Assembly: GCF_047675955.1 (NCBI RefSeq)
Contig: NC_132927.1
Location: forward strand, 61,361,702 to 61,425,701
Source: Chlorocebus sabaeus
Lineage: Eukaryota > Chordata > Mammalia > Primates > Cercopithecidae
DNA length: 64,000 bases
Reading direction: 5' to 3'
Part shown: positions 22,401-33,375 of the stretch, piece after piece
Layout of the letters: the number at the start of each line of letters is the position of its first letter
How positions within the stretch are numbered: position 1 is the stretch's first letter
The notes under the pieces: model-generated
What the model saw: the letters and a program-made list of their open reading frames with translations, nothing else
Told to the model about the DNA's origin: nothing
Database searches by the model: none
Made by a program: the position numbers and the translations under genes

Positions 22401-22660
22401 AGAGCTTAAAAGTTTATTATCAAACATATTGCATGCTGCAATAAAAGTGATCTATGCTCCTGAAGCCCATTCAGCACATAGAAAAATGCTGAAGGGCCAC
22501 GATGGGTGTTTGTCAACCCCTTGGAAAGGCAGCTCCACGCGGACGGAAACATCAGCTTGCCAGAATACATTCTTCCTTCAGTCTCAAACACAAAATCAGT
22601 TCCAATTGAAAATGCTTAGAGAACATGCTATGCAAATGGAATGGATTTAGCATTTACCAA
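22401..22660. other. Complex unique block with an octamer motif, candidate regulatory sequence
   Basis: Apparently single copy. The POU-factor octamer atgcaaat lies at 22630-22637, in a tgctatgcaaatggaatgg context. CpG dinucleotides survive nearby (cacgcggacgg near 22535). Whether it is functional cannot be judged from one sequence. Confidence 0.25.
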
Positions 22661-23478
22661 ATGAATCAAATCTGGGCTCTGTGTAGGAGCCTGGATCTTG
22701 AACCACATACTGAACCTGAAGTCTAATTCCTTTAACTTCCTAAAAGTTCTTATCTTTGCAATCATATGGCACCCTTCTCTTCTACATCAGAAGTTGCGCC
22801 CCGGTGGCGGATGAGGCCATTCTTGCCTATAGATGTGCATTGTTTGACTTGCACAGTGTTTCAAAAACACTAACAGATGCTCCGCATAGACAGAGAAGGA
22901 GCCCAGGCAGGCTGGTTCCTTGGGCTTAATATTGCCTCATGATGGGAGCTCAAGTATCAGTTATAATCTATCTATATGTCTGCCCTGCTGCTTTTGGCTT
23001 TGTTTCTTCGTTTGTTTGTTTTAAGGGAGAAATGATCCTGTAAGCCTACGTTGCAGAGAGGACAGGAAGCAGAGAAAGAAAAGGAAAGAGGTGTTTTTCT
23101 TGTGGAAGTGAAGAACATTTCACCTTCTTTAAGAATAAGCAAAATTTTTAAAAAGTGGTAAAGTATACTCTGCAGCTTGCTCTTCTCATTTCCATTGCGT
23201 TTTCACCCTATGAGGATTCTGAGTTTGAATTTCCTGTACTAGATCAACCAGAATTCAAGTGATAGTTGTCAGCCTGCCATACTCAGCGTGCAACTTGTGT
23301 TTTCCCCTCAATTATTTACACTGTTCTCAGGCCTTGGCATGACTTCGATGCCCCTCATCCTCTTAAATTGAAAACCCCTTCACTAACAGGTAACATCCCA
23401 TTTCCTCTTTGAAGGCTCTATCATGCCCATAACTGTAAAGTAATAGTTAACAAGGTGACATCTCTCATTGCTATGCTT
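22661..23478. other. No recognised feature
   Basis: Mixed-composition unique DNA. A short CpG-bearing patch lies near 22797-22810 (gcgccccggtggcgg), too short for a CpG island. Confidence 0.4.
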
Positions 23479-23915
23479 CAAATATCCCCTCAAAAACTCA
23501 CGTTGAAATTTCATCCCCAATGTGGCAGTGTTGAGAGGCAGTTAGGTGGTGAGGTTTCTGTCCTCATGAATGAGCTAATCCTTTCATGAATTAACGGGCT
23601 AATAAATTAACAGGTTAGCATGAGAGGGAAACAGTGGCTTTATAGAAAGAGGAGGAGCAACCTGAATTGGCATGTTAGTATGCTCAGTTCCCTCACCATA
23701 TGCTGCCTGGCATTACCTTGGGACTTTGCAATGAGTTTCCACCAGCAAGAAGACTGTCACAAGATGCACCTCTCAACTTTGGATTTCCCAGTCTCCAAAA
23801 CAGTAAGACATAATTGTATTTTCTTTATAAACTATCCAGCTTTAGGTGCTCTTACACTCATGTGGATAACTTTTGTATTATTAAATTCTTGTCTTATCAC
23901 ACCATCAAAATGGTA
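23479..23915 (+). mobile_element. MLT1-type LTR (ERVL-MaLR)
   Basis: Sense MaLR LTR order: aaatatcccctcaaaaactc, acgttgaaatttcatcccca, atgtggcagtgttgagaggc, ctgtcctcatgaatgagcta, tggatttcccagtctccaaa and tttctttataaactatccag. About 435 bp, consistent with a solo MLT1 LTR. CpG loss and indels are extensive. Confidence 0.8.
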
Positions 23916-24733
23916 AACAGACAACAAGCTCCAGTTGCCCTGTGTTTCCTACCTGCTTTGTACATACCTAATATTCTTCCATTGGCTTCCTGATTGATTC
24001 TTATCCAAGCAGCAAAGAGCAAAGATGTTGTAAGACCTCCAAAACTGCATTGGCTAGTTTAGAGCAGGGAAGTCACTCAGCATAAATTATCTCCTCCTTT
24101 CTTTTGTTCATTTCCCTCCCTCTTTGAACACAGGCTGAAATACCATCCGGACACTAAAGCCCCACACCCACATCTTGAACCAGTCTAGTAAGCCACCTGG
24201 ACCCAGACCCATATGCATGGTATGAATTTTCTCTTTAATAGACAATACAGTGAGTAGTTAAACATGTGTAAACATATAAATCAACTAGAGAAAAGTAATC
24301 CTTAGGGATATAGACTGCTCAGTGTGTTTTGAAAACATTCAGCAGGAAGACAATGCCAAAGGGATTTCACTAGAAAACTACACTTTATTTCTTTGGCTTC
24401 TTGAGTAGCTAGGTTTTAAATATTTGGGTTTGGAGGCTTTACTCTTAACTCTGTGGCCTGCTATGTTTAGTGTCTGTCTTTTTATAAAATAATGTCAAAA
24501 GAAGCTGTCAAGTTCATCCTAAAGTAAGCATATCCGGTAATTTTCATCTTTTACGGAAGGTTTTTTAGTTCAGGAAAAGAGCCTGCAAATCTCATAGGAT
24601 GAAGAACTTTTCAGAACTCATAGATCTCATTTAATTCTTTGATCAAGAGAACAATGCCATCTTTCTTACTGTATTTGGGTATTTCAGAGGATTCCATTCC
24701 TGGTTCCAAACAGGAATCACTGACATATGCCAG

Positions 24734-24773
<40 letters not shown>

Positions 24774-25829
24774 CAGCAACAGAACTGAGGACCTCCCAAA
24801 AAGTTTGTAGTTTGGTTCTGTGTGGTTTATTTTTATTCATGCTTTACTCAAGCTGGTTTGCCTATTTCACAAGCATATGCACCATATGCGAGCAAAGACT
24901 GCTAAAAGCTTTTTTAAACAGAAATCCTAAGAAGGAAGAAATGAAACTAAACAGAAAGAAAATGAAATTAGCAGTTCTTTGCAATGTATGTTTAGAAAGG
25001 AAGGCTGACCAAAGAGGATTCGTGTTCCTAAATTCTTAGTAGATGCAGCAATACATTTATAAGGAGTGGAGGATTGAAGAGATAAATTTAAAATTATGTT
25101 TCATTTAAAAACACAGCTCCCTAAATGAGAACCAAGAATAAACACAAATATCCACTGCCTTGTTTTTTCTGATGGTTGTATTTGAAATGGAATCATCTAG
25201 TAGGATACAAAAACACACAGTTGAAATCATCTGACATTTTTCTTTGTTCCTTAGCATATTGAATATGTGCAGCTTATGAATACAGATTTAAAGATCCGGA
25301 AGAAACCAGATTTTATCTAACAGTCCAATAAATCAGGACTTCTTTGTTTTTGTCTTATGGTCAGAGAGGCAAGTCATACAACTCACTAACTTTCATTCCA
25401 GCTTGTTAAAGGAGAGAATAAAACAATTTTTAAGGAATCTGCGAAGATTAATAACACTCGGTACTGAGTAGGCCTTCATCAAATGAGTTTTGAAATGTAA
25501 TTTAGATGTGTAAGCTAATATTTTATAAATGCTTATCTTTTGAGAAAAAAATAGCTTTTACAGTTATCATTGTGTGGTACAATCAGTAGATTTCTTTTCC
25601 AGTTGGAAATTTAATAAAATATTCCCAATGTAACAAAGAAAACTGAGGCAGAAGGCAACATGTGAATTTTCTAAGTTCATTCAAATAAGAATAGTACCAC
25701 TTCCAAAAAATAAATGTTGCTACTTCCAACCTACATCTGATCCTATCCACCAATTACACTAAATATTTCTAAATATGAAGTAGAGGAAAACAACTAACCT
25801 TTTTGTCGTTACTAACCTCATAGACATCT
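23916..25829. other. No recognised feature except a poly-A tract
   Basis: About 1.9 kb of apparently unique DNA. The only distinctive element is the 39-base A run at 24734-24772. Open frames through that tract are homopolymer artefacts. Confidence 0.45.
24734..24772 (+). repeat. Poly-A tract (39 bp)
   Basis: Uninterrupted A run after catatgccag. No Alu, L1 or aataaa signal precedes it, so its origin is unclear. Confidence 0.9.
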
Positions 25830-26258
25830 TGTGTTAGTTTGTTCTTACATCGCTATAAGGAACTCCCTGAGACTGGGTAATTTGTAAAGAAAAGAGGTTT
25901 AATTGGCTCATTGTCCCACAGGCTGCACAGGAAGCATGATTGGGGAGGCCTCAGGAAACTTACAATCACGGCAGAAGATGCAGGGGAAGCTGGCATGTCC
26001 TATATGGCTGGAGCAGGAGGAGGAGAGAGCAAAGGGAGGGGTGGTACACACTTTCAAACAACCAGATCTCATGAGAACTCTATCATGAAACAGCATTTGA
26101 GAGATGGTGCTAAACCATTAGAAGCCCCACCCACTGATGCAGTCACCTCCCACCAGGCCCTATCTCCAACACTCGGGAAATGTTAGATTCCACATGAGGT
26201 TTCAACTTGATGAATTCAACATGAGATTTGGGTGGGGACAAAGAGCCAAACCATATCA
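25830..26258 (-). mobile_element. MST/MLT1A-type LTR (ERVL-MaLR), antisense
   Basis: An antisense LTR of 429 bp from tgtgttagtttgttcttaca to gacaaagagccaaaccatatca. Flanks catct (25825-25829) and cagct (26259-26263) agree at 4 of 5 bases, a plausible integration duplication. Near the end an internal segment is partly repeated (cacatgaggtttcaac, then aacatgagatttgggtgggg), which explains the extra length. Confidence 0.87.
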
Positions 26259-26389
26259 CAGCTGGACCACAGAGTACACAGCAGTATAGGATACCAGATA
26301 CCAAGCTGCAGCTCTGAGAGGCTGGATGTCACTATGAATGCAAACTTGAAAGCCAGACTTCCTGAGTTCAAAACTCATCTTCATCACTG

Positions 26390-26640
26390 TATTGGTCTTC
26401 TGCTGCTATGTAATAAAATACCGCTAACTTAGTGGTGGAATTTAAACTGGGAGACATTTATTGTCTCCCAGTTTCTGTGGTTCAGGAGTCCAGGTACAGC
26501 ATAGCTGAATTCTCTACTCATGGTTTCACAAGGCTGCAATAAAGCATAAGACAGATGCACTGAAGCTCGGTGTCCTCTTCCGAGGTCATTTAGGTTGTTG
26601 GCAGGTTTAACCTTTGTGGCTACATAGTTCATAGCTTGTT
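26390..26640 (-). mobile_element. Old MaLR-like LTR fragment, antisense
   Basis: The run ttctgctgctatgtaataaa, ataccgctaacttagtgg, acatttattgtctcccagtt, tctgtggttcaggagtccag, gtacagcatagctgaattct, ttcacaaggctgcaataaag resembles a widespread old LTR-type repeat. The family name is uncertain. It contains the perfect hairpin at 26444-26474. Confidence 0.5.
26444..26474. repeat. Perfect 13-bp inverted repeat (hairpin, 5-base loop)
   Basis: Left arm aaactgggagaca (26444-26456), loop tttat, right arm tgtctcccagttt (26462-26474). The arms are exactly complementary. Confidence 0.97.
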
Positions 26641-26782
26641 TCTTCAAGTTCAGCAGGCAAATTGCTTGCTAAAGGAAACTTTCCAGTCCCTTGTTTAAAA
26701 GCTTTCACTTGATTAGACTGGGCCCCCCCAAGAAAAACTGCCTTTTTAATTAACTCAAAATAAACTTATTAAAGACCTGCAT

Positions 26783-26827
26783 TAAATTGGCAAAACCCCT
26801 TCACTATTGCCAACCCCTTCACTATGC
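26783..26827 (+). repeat. Short direct duplication (ccccttcactat unit)
   Basis: Two tandem copies of an about 17-base unit: accccttcactattgcca followed by accccttcactatgcc. Confidence 0.8.
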
Positions 26828-26929
26828 CGTTGGTTAGAAGCAAGGCACAGGTTCTACCCATACTCTAGGATATAAAATTATACAATGGAATGACTCATTG
26901 GGGTTACTTTAGAGTGTATCTGCATCAAT

Positions 26930-27110
26930 CACCTCTAAGACACTCAGTTTTGTACAAGCTGTTGAACCGCTCTGAGGCTCCCCTTTTCGAATCTGTAAAA
27001 GAGAACAGATGAACCTGCCTCCTAGGATTGTTTGAGGATTAAATAAAAGCGTATATTTAGAGCACTTAGCACAATTACAACACATTCTTAGAATGTGTTA
27101 CTTATTATTT
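26930..27110 (+). repeat. MIR SINE fragment
   Basis: Sense MIR order: gctgttgaaccgctctgagg, ctccccttttcgaatctgta, aaagagaacagatgaacctg, cctcctaggattgtttgagg, attaaataaaagcgtatatt, agagcacttagcaca. Good preservation for MIR. Confidence 0.8.
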
Positions 27111-27187
27111 TTCAATGAGTATATTGTGCAGAAGATAAATGAACCATTATAAAGCAAGTTTGAGCTACCTTGAATAGTGAAGTAACA

Positions 27188-27282
27188 GAGTGTGTGTGTA
27201 TGTGTTTGTGTATATATATACACATATTTGTATGTGTGTGTAGGTGTGAATAATTCATATATCCCTCACATATATATAAGGT
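27188..27282 (+). repeat. TG/TA-rich low-complexity repeat
   Basis: gtgtgtgtatgtgtttgtg, then tatatatatacacatat and a further tgtgtgtag patch. A degenerate microsatellite. Confidence 0.85.
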
Positions 27283-28447
27283 AGTCTCAACAGACCTTTA
27301 AAACTTACATTCTCCGGTCCTGCTTTAAGATTAATTATAGGGAGAAGTGTATCTTGAATTAACAAATTACCACCTCTTTAATTTCTAATTGCACAGTCTT
27401 TCAAATAAGTGTTAGAACTTCATTTATAAGAATCTGGTAAATAGAAGTGTTTCCCAATCATGTTTTATAAAACTCTTATTATTAATAAACTTTTATTTTA
27501 TTAGATGTATTAGGTCTTGAAAGGATCACTCAGTTAAATAAATCCACAATATTTGGTTTTAAATAATGTTTTAAAAGTTTATTTCAAAATTTTTAAAGTG
27601 CTGTGGAACATGGAATCTCTTTTTTCCCTTATAAGTTATTCTAGGTCTCTTATTTTTCAAAAGACCCTCCAGGTTAATTCTGGGCTAGAAGTTCACACCA
27701 GGACGAAAAATCTCAAACACATGCCTTTAATCGTAACTATTTTCCCTCTTCAGCTCCTATCCATCTCTGCATGACAATTCATGTTTCCTTTTGTGTTTGC
27801 ACTCTTGTGTACCAGATGTAGTCCATAAGATATTTAACTTAATTTTCACAATGTCACTAGGAAATAAATAATCCAGACTTCATTTTATGGAGTCTCATGA
27901 AGATTAATTCACTTAACCATATCCCACCGTTACTAGAAGCCAGTTGTCAAAGTTAAGTCTTCCCAAATCTGTGTGATTTCCATTCCATGGCTGATGGCTT
28001 TCTAGGATAAAAGTTAGTGTGGTCTAATGCTCAGATATAGCAGCAAAGAGCACGCACAGCTAATTAAATCATTACCCTTTACTAGGGAAGAGCTCATAAA
28101 GAATATTTTGAACTCTTAAATCACAAATATATGCCTTGGTAAGAATATTCTGCATACTAAATTCCACTATGTAGCTAATAATATTTTAGTGCGTTTTAAA
28201 CACATTTCTATATGAATGAGGTTAGGCATGATTGCCCTTGTAATAAGAAGGAAAGAGTGGGAAAAATTAATTCACTAAATAGACAAGTCTTCAATTTTCA
28301 AAATTTCATTGTACAATAAAATAACCTATAATGTTTTTAATTTTTTAAATTTAGACCTCATGGGAAGGAATATGCTTATACATTTAAGAATAGAAAGTCT
28401 ACTACTCAACACAAAGAAAGGAGCAGTATCCAAGATGTCTTTTCTGA
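27283..28447. other. Mostly unrecognised; weak antisense MIR near 27840-27975
   Basis: AT-rich. A faint antisense MIR pattern (cttcattttatggagtctca with aagattaattcacttaacca) is present but too diverged for a separate call. Confidence 0.35.
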
Positions 28448-28483
28448 GAAAAAAACAAAAAACAAAAAACAAAAAACGAACAA
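28448..28483 (+). repeat. (AAAAAAC)n simple repeat
   Basis: Four to five units of aaaaaac, ending in acgaac. Confidence 0.9.
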
Positions 28484-28524
28484 AAGTAGCATGCTGATCG
28501 CTTTTTAAAAATTAAATAATTTCT

Positions 28525-28997
28525 CTTTAAAAAAAATTATTTGAGTTCTGGGATACAAGTGCAGCTTTGTTATCTAGGTAAATTAATGTCCCAAATGTTT
28601 ATATAGATTATTTTGTCACTCAGGTACTTAGCCTGGTACCCAATAGTTATTTTTTTTTCTGATCCTCTCCTTTCTTCCACCCTTCACCTTCAAGTAAATC
28701 CCAGTGTCTATTGTTCTCCTCTTTGTGACCATGTGTTCTCATTATTTAGCTTCCACTTATAAGTGAGAACATTTGATTTTCACTTCCTACATTAGTTTCC
28801 TAAACATGATGGCCTTCAGCTCCCTCTATGTTCCTGCAAAGGACATGATCTCTTTCTTTTTTATGGTTGCATAGTATTCCATGGTGGATATATACCACAT
28901 TTTTTAATCCAATTTGGGTTCATTCCATGTCTTTGCTGTTGTGGGTAATGCTGCAACAAACATATGTCTGCATGTGTCTTTATGGTAGAATGATTTA
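28525..28997 (-). mobile_element. L1 LINE 3' end, antisense (part 1, interrupted by THE1)
   Basis: Antisense L1 3' UTR and ORF2 C-terminus of an older L1PB/L1MA-like subfamily. Landmarks are ccatgtgttctcattattta, cttataagtgagaacatttg, gttgcatagtattccatggt and gcaacaaacatatgtctgca. It is cut at 28998-29002 by a partial THE1 and resumes at 29747. Confidence 0.9.
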
Positions 28998-29002
28998 TAT
29001 TC

Positions 29003-29741
29003 TGGCCAAGGCTGTGAGAGCCTACCTCTTGCATCAGTGAGACCTGGATGTGAGACATGGAGTCAAAAGAGATCATTTTGGAGTTTTAAGATTTGACTGC
29101 TCCGCTGGATTTTGGACTTGAATGGGGCCTGCAGCCCCTTTGTTTTGGCCAATTTCTCCCATTTGGCATAGCTGTATTTACCCAATGCCTGTATCCCCAT
29201 TGTATCCAGAAAGTAACTAACTTGCTTGCGATTTTACAGGCTCATAAGTAGAAAGGACTTGCTTTGTCTCAGATGAGATGTTGCACTGTGGACTTTTGAG
29301 TTAATGCTGAAATGAGTTAAGACATTGGGAGACTACTGGGAAGGCATCATTCATTTTGAAATGTGAGGACATGAGATTTGGGAGGGGTGAGGGGCGGAAT
29401 GATATGGTTTTTCTGTGTTCCCACCCAAATCTCATCTTGAATTCCCACATGTTATGGGAGGGAGTTGGTGGGAGGTAATTGAATCATGGGGGCAGGTCTT
29501 TCCCGTGCTGTTCTCATGATAGTGAGTAAGTCTCACCAGATTTGATGGTTTTAAAAACAGGAGTATCCCTGCACAAGCTCTATTCTTGTCTGCCACCACG
29601 TGAGAGGTGCCTTTCACCTTCCACCATGATTGTGCGGCCTCCCCAACCATGTGTTACTGTTAGTTCATTGAACTTCTTTCTTTTGTAAATTGCCCAGTCT
29701 CGGGTATGTCTGTATGAGCAGCCGGAAAACGAACTAATACA
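29003..29741 (+). mobile_element. THE1 (ERVL-MaLR) 3' part: internal tail plus 3' LTR
   Basis: Internal THE1 sequence (29003-29399) carries the tail landmarks gacctggatgtgagacatgg and aatgctgaaatgagttaaga. It then shows a purine-rich tract (atgagatttgggaggggtga, 29370-29389), which is the polypurine tract just before the LTR. The LTR (29400-29741, 342 bp) runs from tgatatggtttttctgtg to gaactaataca. There is no 5' LTR and no 5' internal region. Nevertheless tattc occurs on both sides (28998-29002 and 29742-29746). It contains no usable open frame. Confidence 0.9.
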
Positions 29742-29910
29742 TATTCCTTTGGATACATAGCCAGTAATGAGATTGCTGGGTCAAATGGTAGTTCTGTTTT
29801 ACTTCTTTGAGGAATAGCTACACTGCATTCCACAATAGTTGAACTAATTTTCACTCTTACCAACAGTGTATAAGTGTTCCCTTTACTCCACCACTTCACC
29901 AGCATGTTAT
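29742..29910 (-). mobile_element. L1 LINE, antisense (part 2, right of THE1)
   Basis: Continues the L1 of 28525-28997: tattcctttggatacatagc, cagtaatgagattgctgggt, caaatggtagttctg and ttcaccagcatgtta. The 5' truncation is near 29910. Confidence 0.88.
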
Positions 29911-30603
29911 ATTTTGACTTAAAAATAAATAATTTCATAGTGTTTTGTTGTTATACTACATTTGCTCTTTGTGAAAATGTACTACACTCTTGCAAATGGA
30001 ACGTATGTGGTTGTCAAAACTTCTGGAAGTTCCACCATGTTGTAAAGTTCAGGTGCTCTAAGTCTCATTGTGGGAAATAAGGCATATGGCTAAAAATAAA
30101 AGGAAAATTAAAAAGAAAGATAAGGAAAATATTACCATAAATATGGTAAGTTTTTATGTCTCTTATTGTACCAAAGATAACTGAATGCATTTGTCCTTCA
30201 CAACTTTATTTTACTATTCAAGAGTTGACCAAGATATATTTTATGCTTCATCTCCACTTCTTCACCTTTTCCCTGTGGGCATCCTTTAAATTCCCTTTCA
30301 CCTGAAATAATCAGTGTGAAAATTGTGGGGCATGGAAGAGTTCCGAATTGTTTATTCCAGGTCCTGGATTAACTCCTGAAATAAGTTTCGATCCATGCCA
30401 GGAACAGTTATGTTATTTCCTGTGATATCGTTCAAACATTTAATTTTTTTTCCAAATTTATTACACATATTTTATTCTTTTCATGTGTTTATTTGATTTA
30501 TATAGTTAACTCAATATGCAGGGTATTTTAAGATAAAGAAATGAAAAACTTTTAGTGTATATTTGGTTACAATGAAGGCTAACCTAGGCCTTGCCCTCTA
30601 GAT
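29911..30603. other. No recognised feature
   Basis: AT-rich unique-looking sequence. The last eight bases (ctctagat, 30596-30603) fit a hAT target site for the element that follows. Confidence 0.45.
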
Positions 30604-30806
30604 CAGTGTTATTCAACAGAAATTTCTGCAATGAAATGTTCTACAATTTCTTCAGTGTCCAACAAAGTAGCCACAGGGCGTTATGGAGCACAGAACATGT
30701 AGCTAGAGTAGCTCAGAAATTACATTTTATATTATATTTATCTTTAGTTCATTTACATTTGAAGAGCCACATATGGCTAGTGGCTATCATGCTGGAAAGC
30801 ACAGAC
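30604..30806. mobile_element. hAT-type non-autonomous DNA transposon fragment (MER33/MER58-like)
   Basis: It starts cagtgttattcaacagaaat and ends ggctagtggctatcatgctg with gaaagcacag, which would be its opposite terminal inverted repeat. The internal gccacatatggctagtgg is typical of this repeat group. The left flank ctctagat matches the hAT target consensus, but the right flank (acatgtat) does not duplicate it. The exact family is not certain. Confidence 0.6.
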
Positions 30807-31637
30807 ATGTATTTGTAACATGCTTGTATTATTATCACTCTTATCAGTTAAGATAAAGTTTGGTTCTGTGAAATAGTTGATTAAACGAGGTGGGAGTTTA
30901 CTTCTTTCAAGATCAAAAATTTTTAATGGAAATCTGTCTAAAATGAAAGGAATATGAAATGATATTTCAGAGATGTTAGCAATCCTTACTCCATCTTACA
31001 TTTGGTTCCACCCCTATGTGATCCCTACTCCTAGGACTATATTATAATCCAAGATGTATGGAATTCCTTGTACCAGCTAGAAATTAGGTAGAGATTTTTA
31101 AAAAGAAAAAAACAAGGCACATTGTTATTTCCATCACTCTTTTAAATCTCATTCCCTGGTTCTCAGAACCTGATCTTGACATCTGCTCACATTATGCTGT
31201 CTACAATTAGTCTCAAGATTACATGTGACTGCAAAGGACAATTGGGAATGTGCAGTTATTTGTTCAGAAAAAAATAAAATTAGTGATTTTATTGCTATGG
31301 AAGGAAGGGAAAATGCAGGTTGAAATGATCATCAGCCTGTTCTTCATCACTTACTAAAAAGAAAATAAACTTAAAAGAGGCAGAGAAAGAGTGTATCAGG
31401 GGAAAGGCTGGCTGCTGAAAAAGAAAGAAAATATTCTAAAGATGAAATAATACCACTCAGTGAAATCCCCTAAGATGGCTTCCATTTTATATTTGTAGGT
31501 TTCACAAAGATGAATTTGGAAACAAGCAGATGTAATTGCCAACATTTCAGGGTATATGTATCTTTTGATGTTACTTTTGAAAATTTCATGCAGATCCGTT
31601 TCCCCCAGACTATGGGCTACTGTTCAATATAGTTCTG
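30807..31637. other. No recognised feature
   Basis: AT-rich apparently unique sequence. Confidence 0.45.
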
Positions 31638-31666
31638 CACACACACACACACACACACACGCACAT
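31638..31666 (+). repeat. (CA)n microsatellite
   Basis: About 13 CA units ending in cgcaca. Confidence 0.95.
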
Positions 31667-32499
31667 AAATATAAAGCACTTTTTCACTTCTAAATTCCAT
31701 CAACAGCTACTACCTTACTGCCTAGAGGACAATTCTCTTAGATAAATCAGAAAGCAACTAGTGTTAATACAGAGAAACAGTGGTAGCCCTGACTAAGCAA
31801 GGTGTTATATATACATTTATTTAAAGCTGTGTCATTTGCTCTGGGATTTCCTGACTACTTTCAGAATCCTCTAAGCTAGTACTACTCCAAATATGGTTGG
31901 TCCAATCACTAGAATCTTCCTCTGAAATATAGAGAGATAAGTACAGAAATTGTGAGTAAGCATTTAGGAACCTGTATAGTGCTTGACAGACAAAAATATG
32001 CCTGTTGAACTAATACAAATTGGAGTCTTATGGTTTGCATGTCTTGTTAATTTTTCCTGTAACTTTTATTATATTTTATAAAAGTAATGGTCCTAGTTAT
32101 ACTGGATTCTTTTAAAAAAGAAAACAACTAGTTATTCACCGCAGATATTCAGAAGCAAAAATCTAAGCCTCTCTTCCCACCTTTCATTTTTGCTATGTAA
32201 TGCAAATGCTATGAAATTTTTTCCAGCAAAGTTTCATCTGTGACCACAACCACAATCAAAAGGCAATTGTTGTTTTACAAATGTTAAAAAGTACAAAACA
32301 AATCTCTGCACAACATTCTTGAGTTGCACACTGAAAGAAGAGTACCGTTGTCCTATCTCTGTTCCAGGGAATGTGCTCAGTGGCTGGCCAACCATGCTTA
32401 ATTTGGGACTTATTCTGAAAATTACAAGAGGAATGGAAAAATTCAGATTAGCAGGGTTGTGATTGTCGCACAGGTTTTGTGTGGTGGTTTTACACATTA
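31667..32499. other. No recognised feature
   Basis: Apparently unique. A weak MER5-like hint near 31880 is not supported enough to call. Confidence 0.4.
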
Positions 32500-32770
32500 A
32501 AATAGCACTGCGGAAAGAAAATCCCCAGAGCTGGCTGCTTACTAAAGGAAGACACTACCAATATGTGCTTTAGTTTCAGGACCGTATCACAGCCTTCAAG
32601 CCATCCTCTGTTGACTCATTCCACCACCGATTAAGCATATGTAAATTACAGAGACCCAGAATTCCCACAAAGTGCTCCTGCGTCGGCCTAATTTCTCATT
32701 ATCACTCACAGATTAGAATTCTCTTGCTTAAACCCTAAAATGAAGTTAAAGACAGTAGAAAATGGCAGGT
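32500..32770. other. Complex unique block, candidate conserved non-coding sequence
   Basis: Non-repetitive. It has surviving CpGs (actgcggaaag, cctgcgtcggcc) and homeodomain/POU-like elements (ttaagcatatgtaaattaca). No coding frame is seen. The call is based on composition only. Confidence 0.25.
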
Positions 32771-32919
32771 CTAAAAGCACTCCCAAAAGCATAAAAGCAA
32801 AAACACAATTTAAAATGTATCATTTTCATTAAGGTGAAAAAAATGTAAATCAATTTGCAAGTGTAATGAATTTACATTTCACAATCTCTACAAAATTTCT
32901 TTCTTCTATCCTCTTTTTC

Positions 32920-33030
32920 TAAATATATATTTGTCTTTATATGTAAATATTATATAAATTTATGTATACAAATACATTTATTTATATATGAATTATATAC
33001 TTCTATTTCATATATATGAAATGTAAGAAA
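32920..33030. repeat. AT-rich low-complexity tract with an 18-bp palindrome
   Basis: Alternating AT/TA. The perfect palindrome atttcatatatatgaaat lies at 33005-33022. Confidence 0.85.
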
Positions 33031-33179
33031 AGTAAATCTTTTCATATAGATTTATGACTTTGTTACTTTTTTGGTTATAGAAAAGAATCAAAAAGAAAGA
33101 GCATTAACATCTTAGTTTTTTAATAAGTCATTCTAGAAGTTGGCTCCAATATATATTTCCAGCCTCTCGTCTTCCATAT

Positions 33180-33375
33180 CTCATGTTCCATCACATCCTG
33201 GCTACTTACCACCACACAAACTTGCTATAAATGTTTTGCTTATGTCTTCAATTCCTTATTCTGAAAGAATTCTTGAGGACAAAGACTAAGTCTTCTTTAT
33301 CCTTGTCTACCCAGAACACTGAAAAAGGAGTAGCTCATAGAAGGCATTCAGTGACTGTTTTTCAATTAAAGATTT
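33180..33375 (+). repeat. L2 LINE 3'-end fragment
   Basis: Sense L2 3' order: aattcttgaggacaaagact, aagtcttctttatccttgtc, tacccagaacactga, and gctcatagaaggcattcagt. Diverged. Confidence 0.55.

Noticed and set aside
22429..22650. 73-codon open frame in a unique block
   Set aside because: No domain, no splice signals and an overlapping minus-strand frame of similar length suggest chance.
22797..22812. CpG island or promoter
   Set aside because: Only about 15 bases are GC-rich, far too short for an island.
24611..24840. Open frames with long phenylalanine runs
   Set aside because: They are created by translating the 39-base A/T tract.
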